A stretch of DNA of 64,000 nucleotides from Actinomadura sp. NAK00032 (GCF_013364275.1 NZ_CP054932.1:3534001-3598000); one strand, 5' to 3'; counted from the first letter of the stretch, positions 16,743 through 25,234 are shown. The notes: generated by a model from the letters alone, not told the origin. Numbers and translations: made by a program.

Positions 16743-17540
16743 ATGACCGCGCCTGTTATCGAGCGATTCCGCGAGCTGGTCGTCGACGAGTCGGATCCCT
16801 TCTACTTCGACCACCCGCTCGACCACGTGCCGGGCATGCTGCTGTTCAGCGGCCTGCTGGAGCTGGCCGCCCGCGCCGACGGGCTGCGGGCGCGCGGGCG
16901 GCCGCCGGGACGGGTCGTCGCCGGCCTCGACTTCACCCGCTTCTGCGAGCTGGACCGCGGCACGACGCTGGCGTGCCGCCCCGTCCCCGGCCGCAACCGC
17001 GCCTGGACGGTCGCCGCGCGGCAGGCCGGCCGGGAGGTGTGCGGCGGCTCCATCGCGTTCGCCGACGCGGACCCGGCGCCGCCGGCCGCCGGGCCGGGCC
17101 CGGCGCCGGCCCGGCGGGCGGACGCCGGGCTCGTGCACCGGCACCGCGACGAGAACATCCTGGTCGGCGAGCCGGTGCGGCGCGGGCGGGCCGTGGTCGA
17201 GTCGGCGGTGCTCCGGCCGGCGGGCGCGCCCGCCGCGCCCCGCGGCCCCGTGGAGCTCGTCGAGGCGGGCCGGCAGTTCGCCACGATGCTGGAGCACGCG
17301 GAGCACGGCCGCCCCATGGACGCGACGCTGCTGTGGGTGGCGCTGCGGGCCGACATCCCGTACCGCGTCGGCCGCGACGTCCCGCTCGTCCTGCGCTGGC
17401 CCACCGCGCGGACCCCCGGCCGCCGGTCGCGCTGCGCGGCGACGCTGGCGGACGCCGCGACCGGCGCGGTCCTGGGGTCGCTCACCTACGAGGCGTACGC
17501 GGTCGACCCGGAGCAGTACGCGCGGACCCGGGCCCGGTGA
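16743..17540 (+). CDS. AfsA-type hotdog-fold protein
   Basis: A 265-residue protein with two AfsA hotdog repeats. The first carries HPLDHVPGMLLFSGLLELA (about residues 23-41), matching the DHxPGM signature of A-factor synthase; the second has the LVHRHRDENILVGEP and ELVEAGRQFATMLEHA segments. AfsA condenses a beta-ketoacyl-ACP with dihydroxyacetone phosphate to start gamma-butyrolactone signals, but relatives also occur as acyl-processing enzymes inside biosynthetic clusters. No TetR-type butyrolactone receptor gene is nearby. It is the first gene of the operon, with AGAGGGAG before the ATG, and overlaps the next gene by four bases. Confidence 0.8.
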   Translation: MTAPVIERFRELVVDESDPFYFDHPLDHVPGMLLFSGLLELAARADGLRARGRPPGRVVAGLDFTRFCELDRGTTLACRPVPGRNRAWTVAARQAGREVCGGSIAFADADPAPPAAGPGPAPARRADAGLVHRHRDENILVGEPVRRGRAVVESAVLRPAGAPAAPRGPVELVEAGRQFATMLEHAEHGRPMDATLLWVALRADIPYRVGRDVPLVLRWPTARTPGRRSRCAATLADAATGAVLGSLTYEAYAVDPEQYARTRAR

Positions 17541-18181
17541 ACGCGGCCGTGAGGTACGTGACGCTCGCGCCGCGCCTGCTGTTCGCGGCGGGCACGGCGA
17601 TCCTGGCCTGCGGCATCGCGCTGCACGCGGGCCGGGGCGGCGCGGTGGGGCAGGTCGCGGCGGCGCTGCTGGCCGGCTACCTCGGCTGGCTGCTCCTGGA
17701 GGCGCCGGTGACCTTCCGCCGCTCCGCCGCACCGCCCGCCGACTCCCGCACGCTGCTCCCGTACGCGCTGGCCCGCGTCCTGCTCGTCGCCGGCGCGTCG
17801 CTGCGGCCCCCGCCCTGGGACCACTGGACGCCGTGGCTGCTCCTGCCCTGCGCGGTGTTCGCGGCAGGGGTGGCGCTGCGGCAGGCCGCGATCCGCGCCC
17901 TCGGCCGGTTCTACTCCCACCACGTGGCGCGGCAGACCGGCCACCGGGTCGTCACGGACGGGCCGTACGGGACCGTCCGCCATCCGGCCTACGCGGGGAT
18001 GCTGCTCGCCCACCTCGGCGTCACGGCCTTCTTCCCCGGCCCCGTGACCGTGCCGGCGTTCGCCCTGCTCGCCGGGGCCGTCGCCGGGCGGATCCGGGTC
18101 GAGGAGCGGGCGCTCCGCGATGTCCCAGGCTACGCGCGGTACGCCGCCGCGACGCCCCGCCTGCTGCCGGGAGTGTGGTGA
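17537..18181 (+). CDS. ICMT-family (isoprenylcysteine carboxyl methyltransferase-like) membrane methyltransferase
   Basis: A 214-residue integral membrane protein. Hydrophobic segments at about 8-28, 34-50, 90-112 and 158-180 surround the family core DGPYGTVRHPAYAGMLLAH (about 144-162) and RIRVEERAL...YARYAA near the C-terminus, which form the SAM and substrate pocket in ICMT/PEMT enzymes. Bacterial members methylate prenylated thiols, phospholipids or phenolic lipids (for example SrsB). The GTG at 17537 overlaps the AfsA-like stop, and the gene's own stop overlaps the following GTG, both by four bases. The natural acceptor is unknown; a prenylated or acylated product of the cluster is an inference. 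Confidence 0.85.
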   Translation: MNAAVRYVTLAPRLLFAAGTAILACGIALHAGRGGAVGQVAAALLAGYLGWLLLEAPVTFRRSAAPPADSRTLLPYALARVLLVAGASLRPPPWDHWTPWLLLPCAVFAAGVALRQAAIRALGRFYSHHVARQTGHRVVTDGPYGTVRHPAYAGMLLAHLGVTAFFPGPVTVPAFALLAGAVAGRIRVEERALRDVPGYARYAAATPRLLPGVW

Positions 18182-20841
18182 CGATGGGCGAGATCGGGTT
18201 CGAGTTCGCGCGGCTGGAGGCGCTGCGCGCGGCGGGGCTGCCCGTCCCGGACTTCTTCTGCCTGCCGGCGGCGGAGTTCGACCGGGCGCTCGGCGCCCTG
18301 CGCCTCCCGCCGGCCTCGGCCGCGCCCGTCGCCGACTGGTGCGCCTCGGCGGCGTCGGCGCTGGCCGGCGCCGTCCCGGACGGCGACCTCGCCGCCGCCC
18401 TGCTGGAGGCCTTCGACGACCGGATCGGCGCACGCGGCACGGCGGCCGTCCGCGCGTGCGTCGTGCCGGGGAGCGACGGCGGGGGAGAGGACTCCGAGAG
18501 CGACCCGTACGCCGGGATGAGTGACAGCTTCCTGTACGTCCCCCGGGACGGGCTGCTGCGGGCGGTCGCGCGCTGCTGGGCGTCGGCGTTCAAACCCGAG
18601 GCGGTCCGGTACCGGACGCTCCGGGGCGCCGACCCCGCGAGCGCCAGGGTCGCCGTGGGCGTCCAGCGCATGGTGCGCGGCGACCGCTCGTTCGTCGCGT
18701 TCACGCGCGACCCCCGGGACGGGGCGCGGCGCCACGTCATCGCCGCCGCGCACGGGATCGGGGAGGGCGTCGTCCAGGAGAAGGCCGATGTGGACCACTT
18801 CTTCGTCGATCCGGTGACGGACGAGGTCCGTACCGAGGTTGTGGCCAAGCGGCGCATGGTGGGCCCGCCGGCGGACGGTGAGACGGGCCTGAGAGTGCTC
18901 GGGGTGCCGCCGGAGCTCAAGGACGCCCCCGTGCTGACCGACGAGGAGGCCCGCGAAGTGGCCGGACTCGCCGCCCGCGTGGAGGCGCACTTCGGCTGCC
19001 CGCAGGACATCGAGGGGACGTTCACCCCCGACGGCGCCGTCCACCTCGTCCAGGCGCGGCCGCTCGTAGCCGGCCCCCAGGACGGCGGCCCCCGCGTCCA
19101 CTGGGGCGACCACAACATCACCGAGAGCTTCCCGGGCGTGTCGGGCGCGCTCACCTACTCGCAGGCGCGCGTGTTCTACGAGCTGGCCTTCACCGACCTG
19201 TACCGGCGCATGGGCGTGCCCGCGCGGCGGCTCCGCGCCGACGCGCACCGGCTGCCGCGCATGGTCGGGCACCTCGGCGGGCGCGTCTACTACCGGCTGG
19301 ACGACTGGCAGGAGCTGCACGGCAGGCTGCCGGTGTTCGACCTGGTCCGCGCCGGCTGGGAGGAGGGCATGGGCATCACGGGCGAGGCCCGCGCGGAGCG
19401 CCGCCGGCCGCGGGTCCGGGTCGCCGCCGCGCTGCCCGGCCTCGCCGTCCGCGCGGCCGGGCACCGCCGCGCGACCGCGCGCTTCCTGCGCTGGTGGGAC
19501 GGCGTGATGGCGGACGTCCACGACCCGGCCGCCCCGCCGCTCGCCGAGCGGTCCCCGGACGAGCTGATCGCCCTCTACCGGCGGGTGTGGGCGGAGGCGT
19601 TCGCGCGCTGGGGCGTCACCCTCGCCAACGGCGTCTACGGCCTGCTCGTCCTGCGGGCGGCGACCGCGCTGCTGCGCCGGTGGGCGGACGCCGGGCCCGA
19701 ACTGCTGCCGGGCCTGCTGTGCGGCGGCGGCGAGAACCGCTCGCTCGCCGCCGCCCGCGCCGCCATCGCCCTCGCCGAACGCGCCGCGGAGATCCCCGAG
19801 CTGAAGGCCGCGCTGCTCGCCGCCGACCCGGCCGACGCGCAGGCCATGCGCGCCGTGTGGGACGGCGTCGCCGCCGGCCGGCACGGCTCGCCCATGGCCG
19901 CCGCGGCCCGCGCCTACCTGCGCCGCTACGGCGACCGCGCGGTGCACGACCTCAAGCTCGACGCGCCCACGCCCCGGCAGCGGCCCTGGATGCTCGCCGC
20001 GACGCTCGCCCCGCTCGTCCGGCGGGGCGCGACGGTCGCGGGCAGCCGCGCCGACGAGGCGCGGGCGGCGGCCGAGGCCCGGCGGCGGCTGCGGGCGGCC
20101 TGCCCCGACCCGGCGCGCCGCGCCGTGCTCGGCGCCCTGCTCGCCCTGCTGCGGTCGCTGGTCCGGACCCGGGAGGACACCAGGTTCTGCCGCACGCAGC
20201 TGTTCGGGCTGTCCCGCACGGTCCTGTGGCGGCTCGGCGCCGACCTCGCCGAGGCCGGAGCGCTCGACGACCCCATGGACGTCGTCGACCTCACCGCGGC
20301 GGAGGTCGTCGGCGCGTTCGACGGCACCCTGCCCGGCGCCGGCCCGGACGTCCTGCGCGGCCTCGCGGCGGTGCGGCGCGCCGAGCGCGACCGGCACCGC
20401 GACGCGCCGCCCCCGCCCCCGCTGCTGTCGGTCCCGGCGGCGGCCTCGGTGGCGGCGGCCCTCGCCCGCGCCCGCCCGGCCGGGAGGGCCGAGGGCGGGG
20501 GCGGCGACGTGCTGCGCGGGCTCGGCTCGGGCGGCGGGACGGTCCGCGGCCGCGCCAAGGTCGTCCTCGACCCCGGCGTCCCGCCCGCCGGCTGCGCCGG
20601 CCGGATCCTCATCGCCCGGGAGACCGACCCGGGCTGGCTTCCCCTCATGATCGCCGCGTCCGGCCTGGTCGTCGAGCGCGGCACCCTGCTCTCGCACACC
20701 GCCGTCACGGGACGGCTGCTCGGCGTGCCCGCCGCGGTCGCGGTCGGCGGCGCCGTCGCCCGCATCCCGGACGGCGCGTGGATCGAGCTGGACGGGCGCG
20801 CCGGCACGGTCCGGGTCCTGGACGGGCGCGCCCGCCGATGA
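18178..20841 (+). CDS. PEP-synthase-like dikinase/phosphotransferase without PEP-binding barrel
   Basis: An 887-residue enzyme with an N-terminal pyruvate-phosphate-dikinase ATP-grasp domain (about 1-300; SFVAFTRDPRDG, VVQEKADVDHFFV, DIEGTFTPDG...LVQARPL), a long helical middle domain (about 310-760) and a C-terminal swivelling phosphohistidine domain with the acceptor His840 in GTLLSHTA. The C-terminal TIM barrel of PEP synthase and PPDK is missing. Rifampicin phosphotransferase has this same three-part layout, its middle domain binding the antibiotic. I therefore expect phosphoryl transfer from ATP to an organic acceptor rather than pyruvate. The GTG at 18178 overlaps the previous stop by four bases; ATG 18184 is the alternative. 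Confidence 0.85.
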   Translation: MTMGEIGFEFARLEALRAAGLPVPDFFCLPAAEFDRALGALRLPPASAAPVADWCASAASALAGAVPDGDLAAALLEAFDDRIGARGTAAVRACVVPGSDGGGEDSESDPYAGMSDSFLYVPRDGLLRAVARCWASAFKPEAVRYRTLRGADPASARVAVGVQRMVRGDRSFVAFTRDPRDGARRHVIAAAHGIGEGVVQEKADVDHFFVDPVTDEVRTEVVAKRRMVGPPADGETGLRVLGVPPELKDAPVLTDEEAREVAGLAARVEAHFGCPQDIEGTFTPDGAVHLVQARPLVAGPQDGGPRVHWGDHNITESFPGVSGALTYSQARVFYELAFTDLYRRMGVPARRLRADAHRLPRMVGHLGGRVYYRLDDWQELHGRLPVFDLVRAGWEEGMGITGEARAERRRPRVRVAAALPGLAVRAAGHRRATARFLRWWDGVMADVHDPAAPPLAERSPDELIALYRRVWAEAFARWGVTLANGVYGLLVLRAATALLRRWADAGPELLPGLLCGGGENRSLAAARAAIALAERAAEIPELKAALLAADPADAQAMRAVWDGVAAGRHGSPMAAAARAYLRRYGDRAVHDLKLDAPTPRQRPWMLAATLAPLVRRGATVAGSRADEARAAAEARRRLRAACPDPARRAVLGALLALLRSLVRTREDTRFCRTQLFGLSRTVLWRLGADLAEAGALDDPMDVVDLTAAEVVGAFDGTLPGAGPDVLRGLAAVRRAERDRHRDAPPPPPLLSVPAAASVAAALARARPAGRAEGGGGDVLRGLGSGGGTVRGRAKVVLDPGVPPAGCAGRILIARETDPGWLPLMIAASGLVVERGTLLSHTAVTGRLLGVPAAVAVGGAVARIPDGAWIELDGRAGTVRVLDGRARR

Positions 20842-20906
20842 CGGGCCGCGCCGGAGGCCCCCGGCGCGGCCCGCACACACCCCCGCAGCACCAGAGGAGT
20901 TGGCAC

Positions 20907-21956
20907 GTGGACGAAGGAGTGTTCGGCAAGGCGGCCCAGGAACGGGCGATCGCCGAGGTCGAGGTGGAGATCGCGCGGCTGTGCGAGCTGCTCGCCGAGG
21001 GCCTGGCGATGGGCCTGGACGGCGGCCGGGAGATGGTCGGCGGCGCCATGTCGGAGTTCCTCGTGGAGTTCTTCGACCTCGTCCGCGCGAAGGGCTCGCG
21101 GCCCGGCCTGCACGGCATGGTCGCGCTGCCGCTGCTGGCGCACGGCGCGGAGACCGGCGAGCCGGGTCCGGCGGCGCCGATCGCGGTGGTCCACCTGCTC
21201 TGGTGGGCGTCCGCCCGCCACCTCGACGACCTGACCGACGCGCCCGGCCCGGCCGGCGTGCCGGACCGGGTCGCCGCCGGCAGGCGGGCGCTCACCGCGT
21301 TCGCCGTCGGCGGCCCCCTGCCCGCCCGGCTCCTCGCCGGGCTGCCGGTGCCCGCCGCGACCCGCGCGGCGCTCGGCGAGGAGCTGTCGCGCTGCTGGCT
21401 GGACGCCGTGGACGGCCAGCTGCGCGACCTCACCGAGCGCGCGGCGGTCGCCACGCCCGCGTCGGTGCTGCGCGGCTACGAGGGCAAGACGGGCGCGCCG
21501 TACGGGATGGCAGCCGCGGCCGCCGCCTGCCTGGCCGGCGCGGACCGCGAGCGGGTCGCCGGCTGGCGCGCGTTCGGGCGGTCGCTCGGCGTGCTGCGCC
21601 AGCTCGTCAACGACCAGCGCGACCTCGCGTCCGGGCGGCACGAGGACCTCGCCAACGGCACCGCCACGTACCTGCTCGCCCACCTGCTGCGCGCGCTGCC
21701 CGCCGGGCGGCGCCGCGAGGCGCTCGACCTGCACGCCGCCGCCCGCCGGTGCGCGGCCGCGCGCGCCGAGCTGGCCGCCCGGATGCTGGACGAGGAGGTC
21801 ATCGACGGCTACGCGGCGTCCGTGGCGCCGCTGATCGCGCGGGCCCACGGCCTGCTGGACGGGCTCGGCGGCGAACCGGGCTGCGTGCGGGAGCTGCACG
21901 GGCTGGTCGACGCGACCGTCGGCCACCTGCCCAGGTTCCGGCTGGCGGCGGCGTAG
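20907..21956 (+). CDS. Isoprenyl diphosphate synthase-like (class I) protein
   Basis: A 349-residue all-helical protein related to trans-isoprenyl diphosphate synthases. The first aspartate-rich motif is intact as DDLTD (107-111). The second reads QLVNDQRD with Asn235 where the family has Asp, followed by HEDLANGTATYLL, which aligns with the conserved basic/T-L-P region. Such proteins elongate allylic diphosphates or, with altered motifs, ionise or cyclise them. The altered second motif makes chain elongation uncertain. AGAGGAG lies seven bases before the GTG at 20907. A 65-base gap separates it from the PEP-synthase-like gene; the PucR-type gene follows after 13 bases. Confidence 0.82.
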   Translation: MDEGVFGKAAQERAIAEVEVEIARLCELLAEGLAMGLDGGREMVGGAMSEFLVEFFDLVRAKGSRPGLHGMVALPLLAHGAETGEPGPAAPIAVVHLLWWASARHLDDLTDAPGPAGVPDRVAAGRRALTAFAVGGPLPARLLAGLPVPAATRAALGEELSRCWLDAVDGQLRDLTERAAVATPASVLRGYEGKTGAPYGMAAAAAACLAGADRERVAGWRAFGRSLGVLRQLVNDQRDLASGRHEDLANGTATYLLAHLLRALPAGRRREALDLHAAARRCAAARAELAARMLDEEVIDGYAASVAPLIARAHGLLDGLGGEPGCVRELHGLVDATVGHLPRFRLAAA

Positions 21957-21969
21957 GGAGCGGGCTCCG

Positions 21970-23172
21970 ATGACCGCTCCCGGCGGACTCTGCGACATCC
22001 TCGTCTCCACCGGCCCGCGGGTCGCCGACGCGGTCGGCGAGGCCCTGCACGGCCACCCCGCCTACCTGCCGATCCGGCGCGCGGCGGGCCCCATGTTCGG
22101 CGGCCGGGGGGAGACCTGCACCCGCCTCATCGGGCTCGTCCTCACCGGCGAGCCGCTGCCCGGCGACGACCTCGGCCGCTTCCGCGACCTCGGCGTCCTC
22201 GCCGCCCGGCAGGCGATCCCGCTGCCGGTGCTGTCGGAGGTGTGGGACCTCGCGCTCGCCGCCGCCGCCCGCACCTGCTGGACGGTCGCGCCGCCCGGCC
22301 ACTTCGCCGAGATGGCCGAGCTGACCGCGCACGCGGCGCGGCTCGCCATCGGCGCGCGGGAGGCGTGCATCCAGGGCTACGCGGAGGCGCCCCGCGCGGG
22401 CGGCGCGTCGCGGCCGCTGCGCCGGCTGCTCGCCGAGACCCTGATCGACGGGGCGCCCGCCGGCGTCATCGCCGAGGCGGCCGGGGTCCGGCTCGCGCCC
22501 GGCTACCTGGTGCTGCTGTGCGAGGCCCCCGCCTCGGACGCGAGCTGGGAGCGGGCCAGCGAGCGGCTGGACGGCTGGGACGGCGTGCTGTACTCCGGCG
22601 ACCTGTCCGGCCTCATCGTGCTGCTCCCCGCCGCGGACCCGCTGTGCGCGGAGAGCCGGGCCGCCGAGTTCACCGCGTCCCTCGCCGCCTGGACGCGCGG
22701 CCCGGTGCACGCCGCGCAGGCGCAGCGGCGCGGCCTCGCCGGCATCCCGGACGCGCTGGAGGAGGCGTCCCGGGTGCTCACCGCGGTCAAGGCCATCCCG
22801 GACGGCGAGGACCGCCCCTACCGGGCCGACGAGCTGCTGGTCGAGCTGGCGATCCTGGAGCAGCCCGCGATCCGCGGCCGGCTCGCCGCCGTGCTGAAGC
22901 CGCTCGACGCGGGCACCGACCTGCGGCGGACGCTGGAGGTGCTGCTCGCCTGCAACCTCGACCGCGAGCGCGCCGCCCGTGAGCTGTGGATCCACCGCCG
23001 CACCCTGCACTACCGGCTGGACCGCATCCGCGACCTGTCCGGCGTCGACCCGAGTTCGGCGCGCGGCATCCAGCTGTTCCGCGCGGCTCTGACCTCGGCG
23101 CGGCTGAGCCGGCTGGAGCGCGACGGCCGCCGCGCCGAGGAGACCTCGCTGCCCCCGCCGCTGAGCGCCTGA
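21970..23172 (+). CDS. PucR-type transcriptional regulator inside the operon
   Basis: A 400-residue protein ending in a PucR HTH (about 315-370; LLACNLDRERAARELWIHRRTLHYRLDRI). The N-terminal part is helical without a recognisable small-molecule domain; the middle has the weak GGDEF-like fold common to CdaR/PucR proteins. It is embedded in the biosynthetic-type operon, 13 bases after the isoprenyl-synthase-like gene and nine bases before the P450 gene, which marks it as a likely pathway-specific regulator. It is a distant homologue of the divergent regulator at 14735-16009. The inducing ligand is unknown. Confidence 0.85.
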   Translation: MTAPGGLCDILVSTGPRVADAVGEALHGHPAYLPIRRAAGPMFGGRGETCTRLIGLVLTGEPLPGDDLGRFRDLGVLAARQAIPLPVLSEVWDLALAAAARTCWTVAPPGHFAEMAELTAHAARLAIGAREACIQGYAEAPRAGGASRPLRRLLAETLIDGAPAGVIAEAAGVRLAPGYLVLLCEAPASDASWERASERLDGWDGVLYSGDLSGLIVLLPAADPLCAESRAAEFTASLAAWTRGPVHAAQAQRRGLAGIPDALEEASRVLTAVKAIPDGEDRPYRADELLVELAILEQPAIRGRLAAVLKPLDAGTDLRRTLEVLLACNLDRERAARELWIHRRTLHYRLDRIRDLSGVDPSSARGIQLFRAALTSARLSRLERDGRRAEETSLPPPLSA

Positions 23173-23181
23173 AGGAGACCG

Positions 23182-24351
23182 ATGGACTTCCCCCCGCCGC
23201 ACCGCCCGGGCGTCCCGCTGGACCCCGGGCACCTGCGGCGACTGCACGCCCGCCCGCTGGTCCCGGCCGTGGTGGCGGGCCGGGAGGCGCTGCTCGCCAC
23301 CCGGCACGCCGACGTCCGGACGGTGCTGTCCGACGACCGGTTCAGCCGGGAGGCGTGGCGGGGCGGCACCTTGTTCGCCCGGACCCCGGCGTCCCTCGCG
23401 CTGGCGGCGAGCGACCCGCCGGCGCACACCCGGCGGCGCCGGGCCGTCCGGGCCTGGTTCACGGCCCGCCGCGCCGAGGCGGACCGGCCGCGCATGGCCG
23501 CCGTCGCGAGCCGCCTCCTGGACGGCATGGCGGCGGACGGGCCGCCCGCCGACCTGATCGCCCGGTTCGCGACGCCGTTCCCGTACTCGGTCGTCTGCGG
23601 CATGCTCGGCGTCCCCGCCGCCGACCTCGGGCTGCTGCTGCCCTGGGCGAGCGCGATGATGTCGGCCGGGCACCACCCGGACGCCGAGGTGGCGGCGGCG
23701 CACGAGGGCATGCGCGGCTACTTCGCCGAGCAGGTCGCCGCGCGCCGGCCGTTCCCGGGCGACGACCTGCTGACCGCGCTCGTGCACGGCTCCGGCCTGT
23801 CGGACGAGGAGACCGCCGTGCTCGGGGCCGGGCTGCTGATGGCGGGCGGGGAGAGCACCGCGAACCTGCTCGCGCTCTGCGTCCTGGACCTGGCGGCCCG
23901 GCCCCGGCTCGCCGCCCGGCTGCGCGCCGACCCGGCGCTGATCCCGGCCGCGGCCGAGGAGTACGTGCGCTGGACCTGGCTCGCCGGCACCGGCGGCCGG
24001 CCGCACGTCGTCACCGCCGCCGCCGAGCTGGCGGGCACGCCGCTGGCGCCGGGCGACGTCGTCGTCCCGCTCACCGACGCCGCCAACCGCGACCCGGCGG
24101 CCTTCCCCGCCGCCGGCGCCTTCGACCCGGCCCGCTCCCCGAACCCGCACCTCGGCTTCGGGCACGGCCGCCACCGCTGCCTCGGCGCCCACCACGCCCG
24201 CGCCGAGCTCCAGACCGGCCTCGCGGCGATCCTGCGCCGGTTCGGCGACCTTTCACTGGCCGTCGACCCCGCCGACCTGGCCTGGCGCGACCGCATGTTC
24301 GTGCGCGGGGTCTGGCAGCTCCCGGTCACCTGGTCGCGCGGAAGCCGATGA
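23182..24351 (+). CDS. Cytochrome P450
   Basis: A 389-residue class I bacterial cytochrome P450. The I-helix oxygen-activation motif is AGGEST (221-226), the K-helix ExxR is E260-YV-R263, and the heme loop FGHGRHRCLG places the axial thiolate at Cys333. No membrane anchor is present. It needs an external ferredoxin and reductase, which are not encoded nearby. The stop overlaps the UbiA-like start (ATGA, 24348-24351), so the P450 and prenyltransferase are translationally coupled and probably act in one pathway, for example oxidising an isoprenoid or prenylated scaffold. GAAGGAG precedes the ATG. Confidence 0.95.
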   Translation: MDFPPPHRPGVPLDPGHLRRLHARPLVPAVVAGREALLATRHADVRTVLSDDRFSREAWRGGTLFARTPASLALAASDPPAHTRRRRAVRAWFTARRAEADRPRMAAVASRLLDGMAADGPPADLIARFATPFPYSVVCGMLGVPAADLGLLLPWASAMMSAGHHPDAEVAAAHEGMRGYFAEQVAARRPFPGDDLLTALVHGSGLSDEETAVLGAGLLMAGGESTANLLALCVLDLAARPRLAARLRADPALIPAAAEEYVRWTWLAGTGGRPHVVTAAAELAGTPLAPGDVVVPLTDAANRDPAAFPAAGAFDPARSPNPHLGFGHGRHRCLGAHHARAELQTGLAAILRRFGDLSLAVDPADLAWRDRMFVRGVWQLPVTWSRGSR

Positions 24352-25223
24352 GGGGGTGGGGCGCCCGGGTCGGGCGGTTCGTCCTGGGCGCCTACCCGCC
24401 GCTTCCGTCCGCGCTGTTCGCCGCGCTGTGGGCATGCGGCGTCACCGGGCTGTTCGCCGCCCTCGACCCCTCGGGGCGGGGGTGGCGGCCCGGGGCCGGG
24501 ACGGCGGTCGCGGCGGCGGCGCTGTTCGCCGACCTGCTCCTGATGCGGGCGCTCGACGACATCCGCGACGTCGACTACGACCGGCGCTTCCACCCCGGCC
24601 GACCACTGCCGGCCGGTGCGGTGGGCGTCCGCGACCTCGCCGTCCTGTACGGAGCCGGCGCCGCGGTGCTCGTCGCGTCGCACGCGGCGTGGCCGTGGCG
24701 CGCCGGGGTGCTGCTCGCCCAGTTCGGCTACGCCGCCGCGGTGCTCGGCGTCCACCTGAGGTGGGGGCGGCCCCGCCCGGACAGGCTGATCGCCGGGCTG
24801 CTGGTGAGCCTGCCCGCGCCCGTCCTGCTGCACCTGTACCTGTACGCCGGGTACCTGGACGGGGCAGGGCACGGCGCTGACGCGTCAGTGCTCACCGGCG
24901 TGCTCATCGCGGTGCTCGCGGGCGGTTACGCGGAGCTCGCCGGGAAGACCACCCGCGCGCCGCAGCCGGGGGAGCGGGCCTATACGGCGACGCTCGGGCT
25001 CGGCGGCGCGGTGGCCTGCGTGCTGGCCGCGCCGGTGCTGCCGGCGGCGCTGCTCGCCTCCTCCGCGCGGACGGGCCCGTGGACGGCCGCCGCCTTCGTG
25101 CCGCTCGCCGTCCCGGCGCTCGCCGCCGTGGTCTTCGCGCGCGGGCGCGCCCGCTGGCCCGCGCCCGCCCTCTACCCGCTGTCGGCGTTCGCGAGCTGGA
25201 CCGTCCTCGGGCTCTCCCGGTGA
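24348..25223 (+). CDS. UbiA-superfamily prenyltransferase or UbiA-type cyclase
   Basis: A 291-residue polytopic membrane protein with about eight hydrophobic segments. The first aspartate-rich motif is DDIRDVDYD (70-78) followed by HPGRPLPAGAV, the hallmark of UbiA prenyltransferases; the second motif is weak (YAELAGKTTRAP near 190-202 occupies the position). UbiA enzymes transfer isoprenoid chains to aromatic or lipid acceptors, and some family members are terpene cyclases (EriG, Fma-TC). Last gene of the operon, coupled to the P450. Whether it prenylates or cyclises cannot be decided from sequence, but it is the best cyclase candidate here. Confidence 0.85.
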   Translation: MRGWGARVGRFVLGAYPPLPSALFAALWACGVTGLFAALDPSGRGWRPGAGTAVAAAALFADLLLMRALDDIRDVDYDRRFHPGRPLPAGAVGVRDLAVLYGAGAAVLVASHAAWPWRAGVLLAQFGYAAAVLGVHLRWGRPRPDRLIAGLLVSLPAPVLLHLYLYAGYLDGAGHGADASVLTGVLIAVLAGGYAELAGKTTRAPQPGERAYTATLGLGGAVACVLAAPVLPAALLASSARTGPWTAAAFVPLAVPALAAVVFARGRARWPAPALYPLSAFASWTVLGLSR

Positions 25224-25234
25224 GGCGGGGCGCG

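Noticed and set aside
21799..24195. 798-codon minus-strand frame opposite the PucR and P450 genes
   Set aside because: Antisense artefact of two confidently assigned genes.
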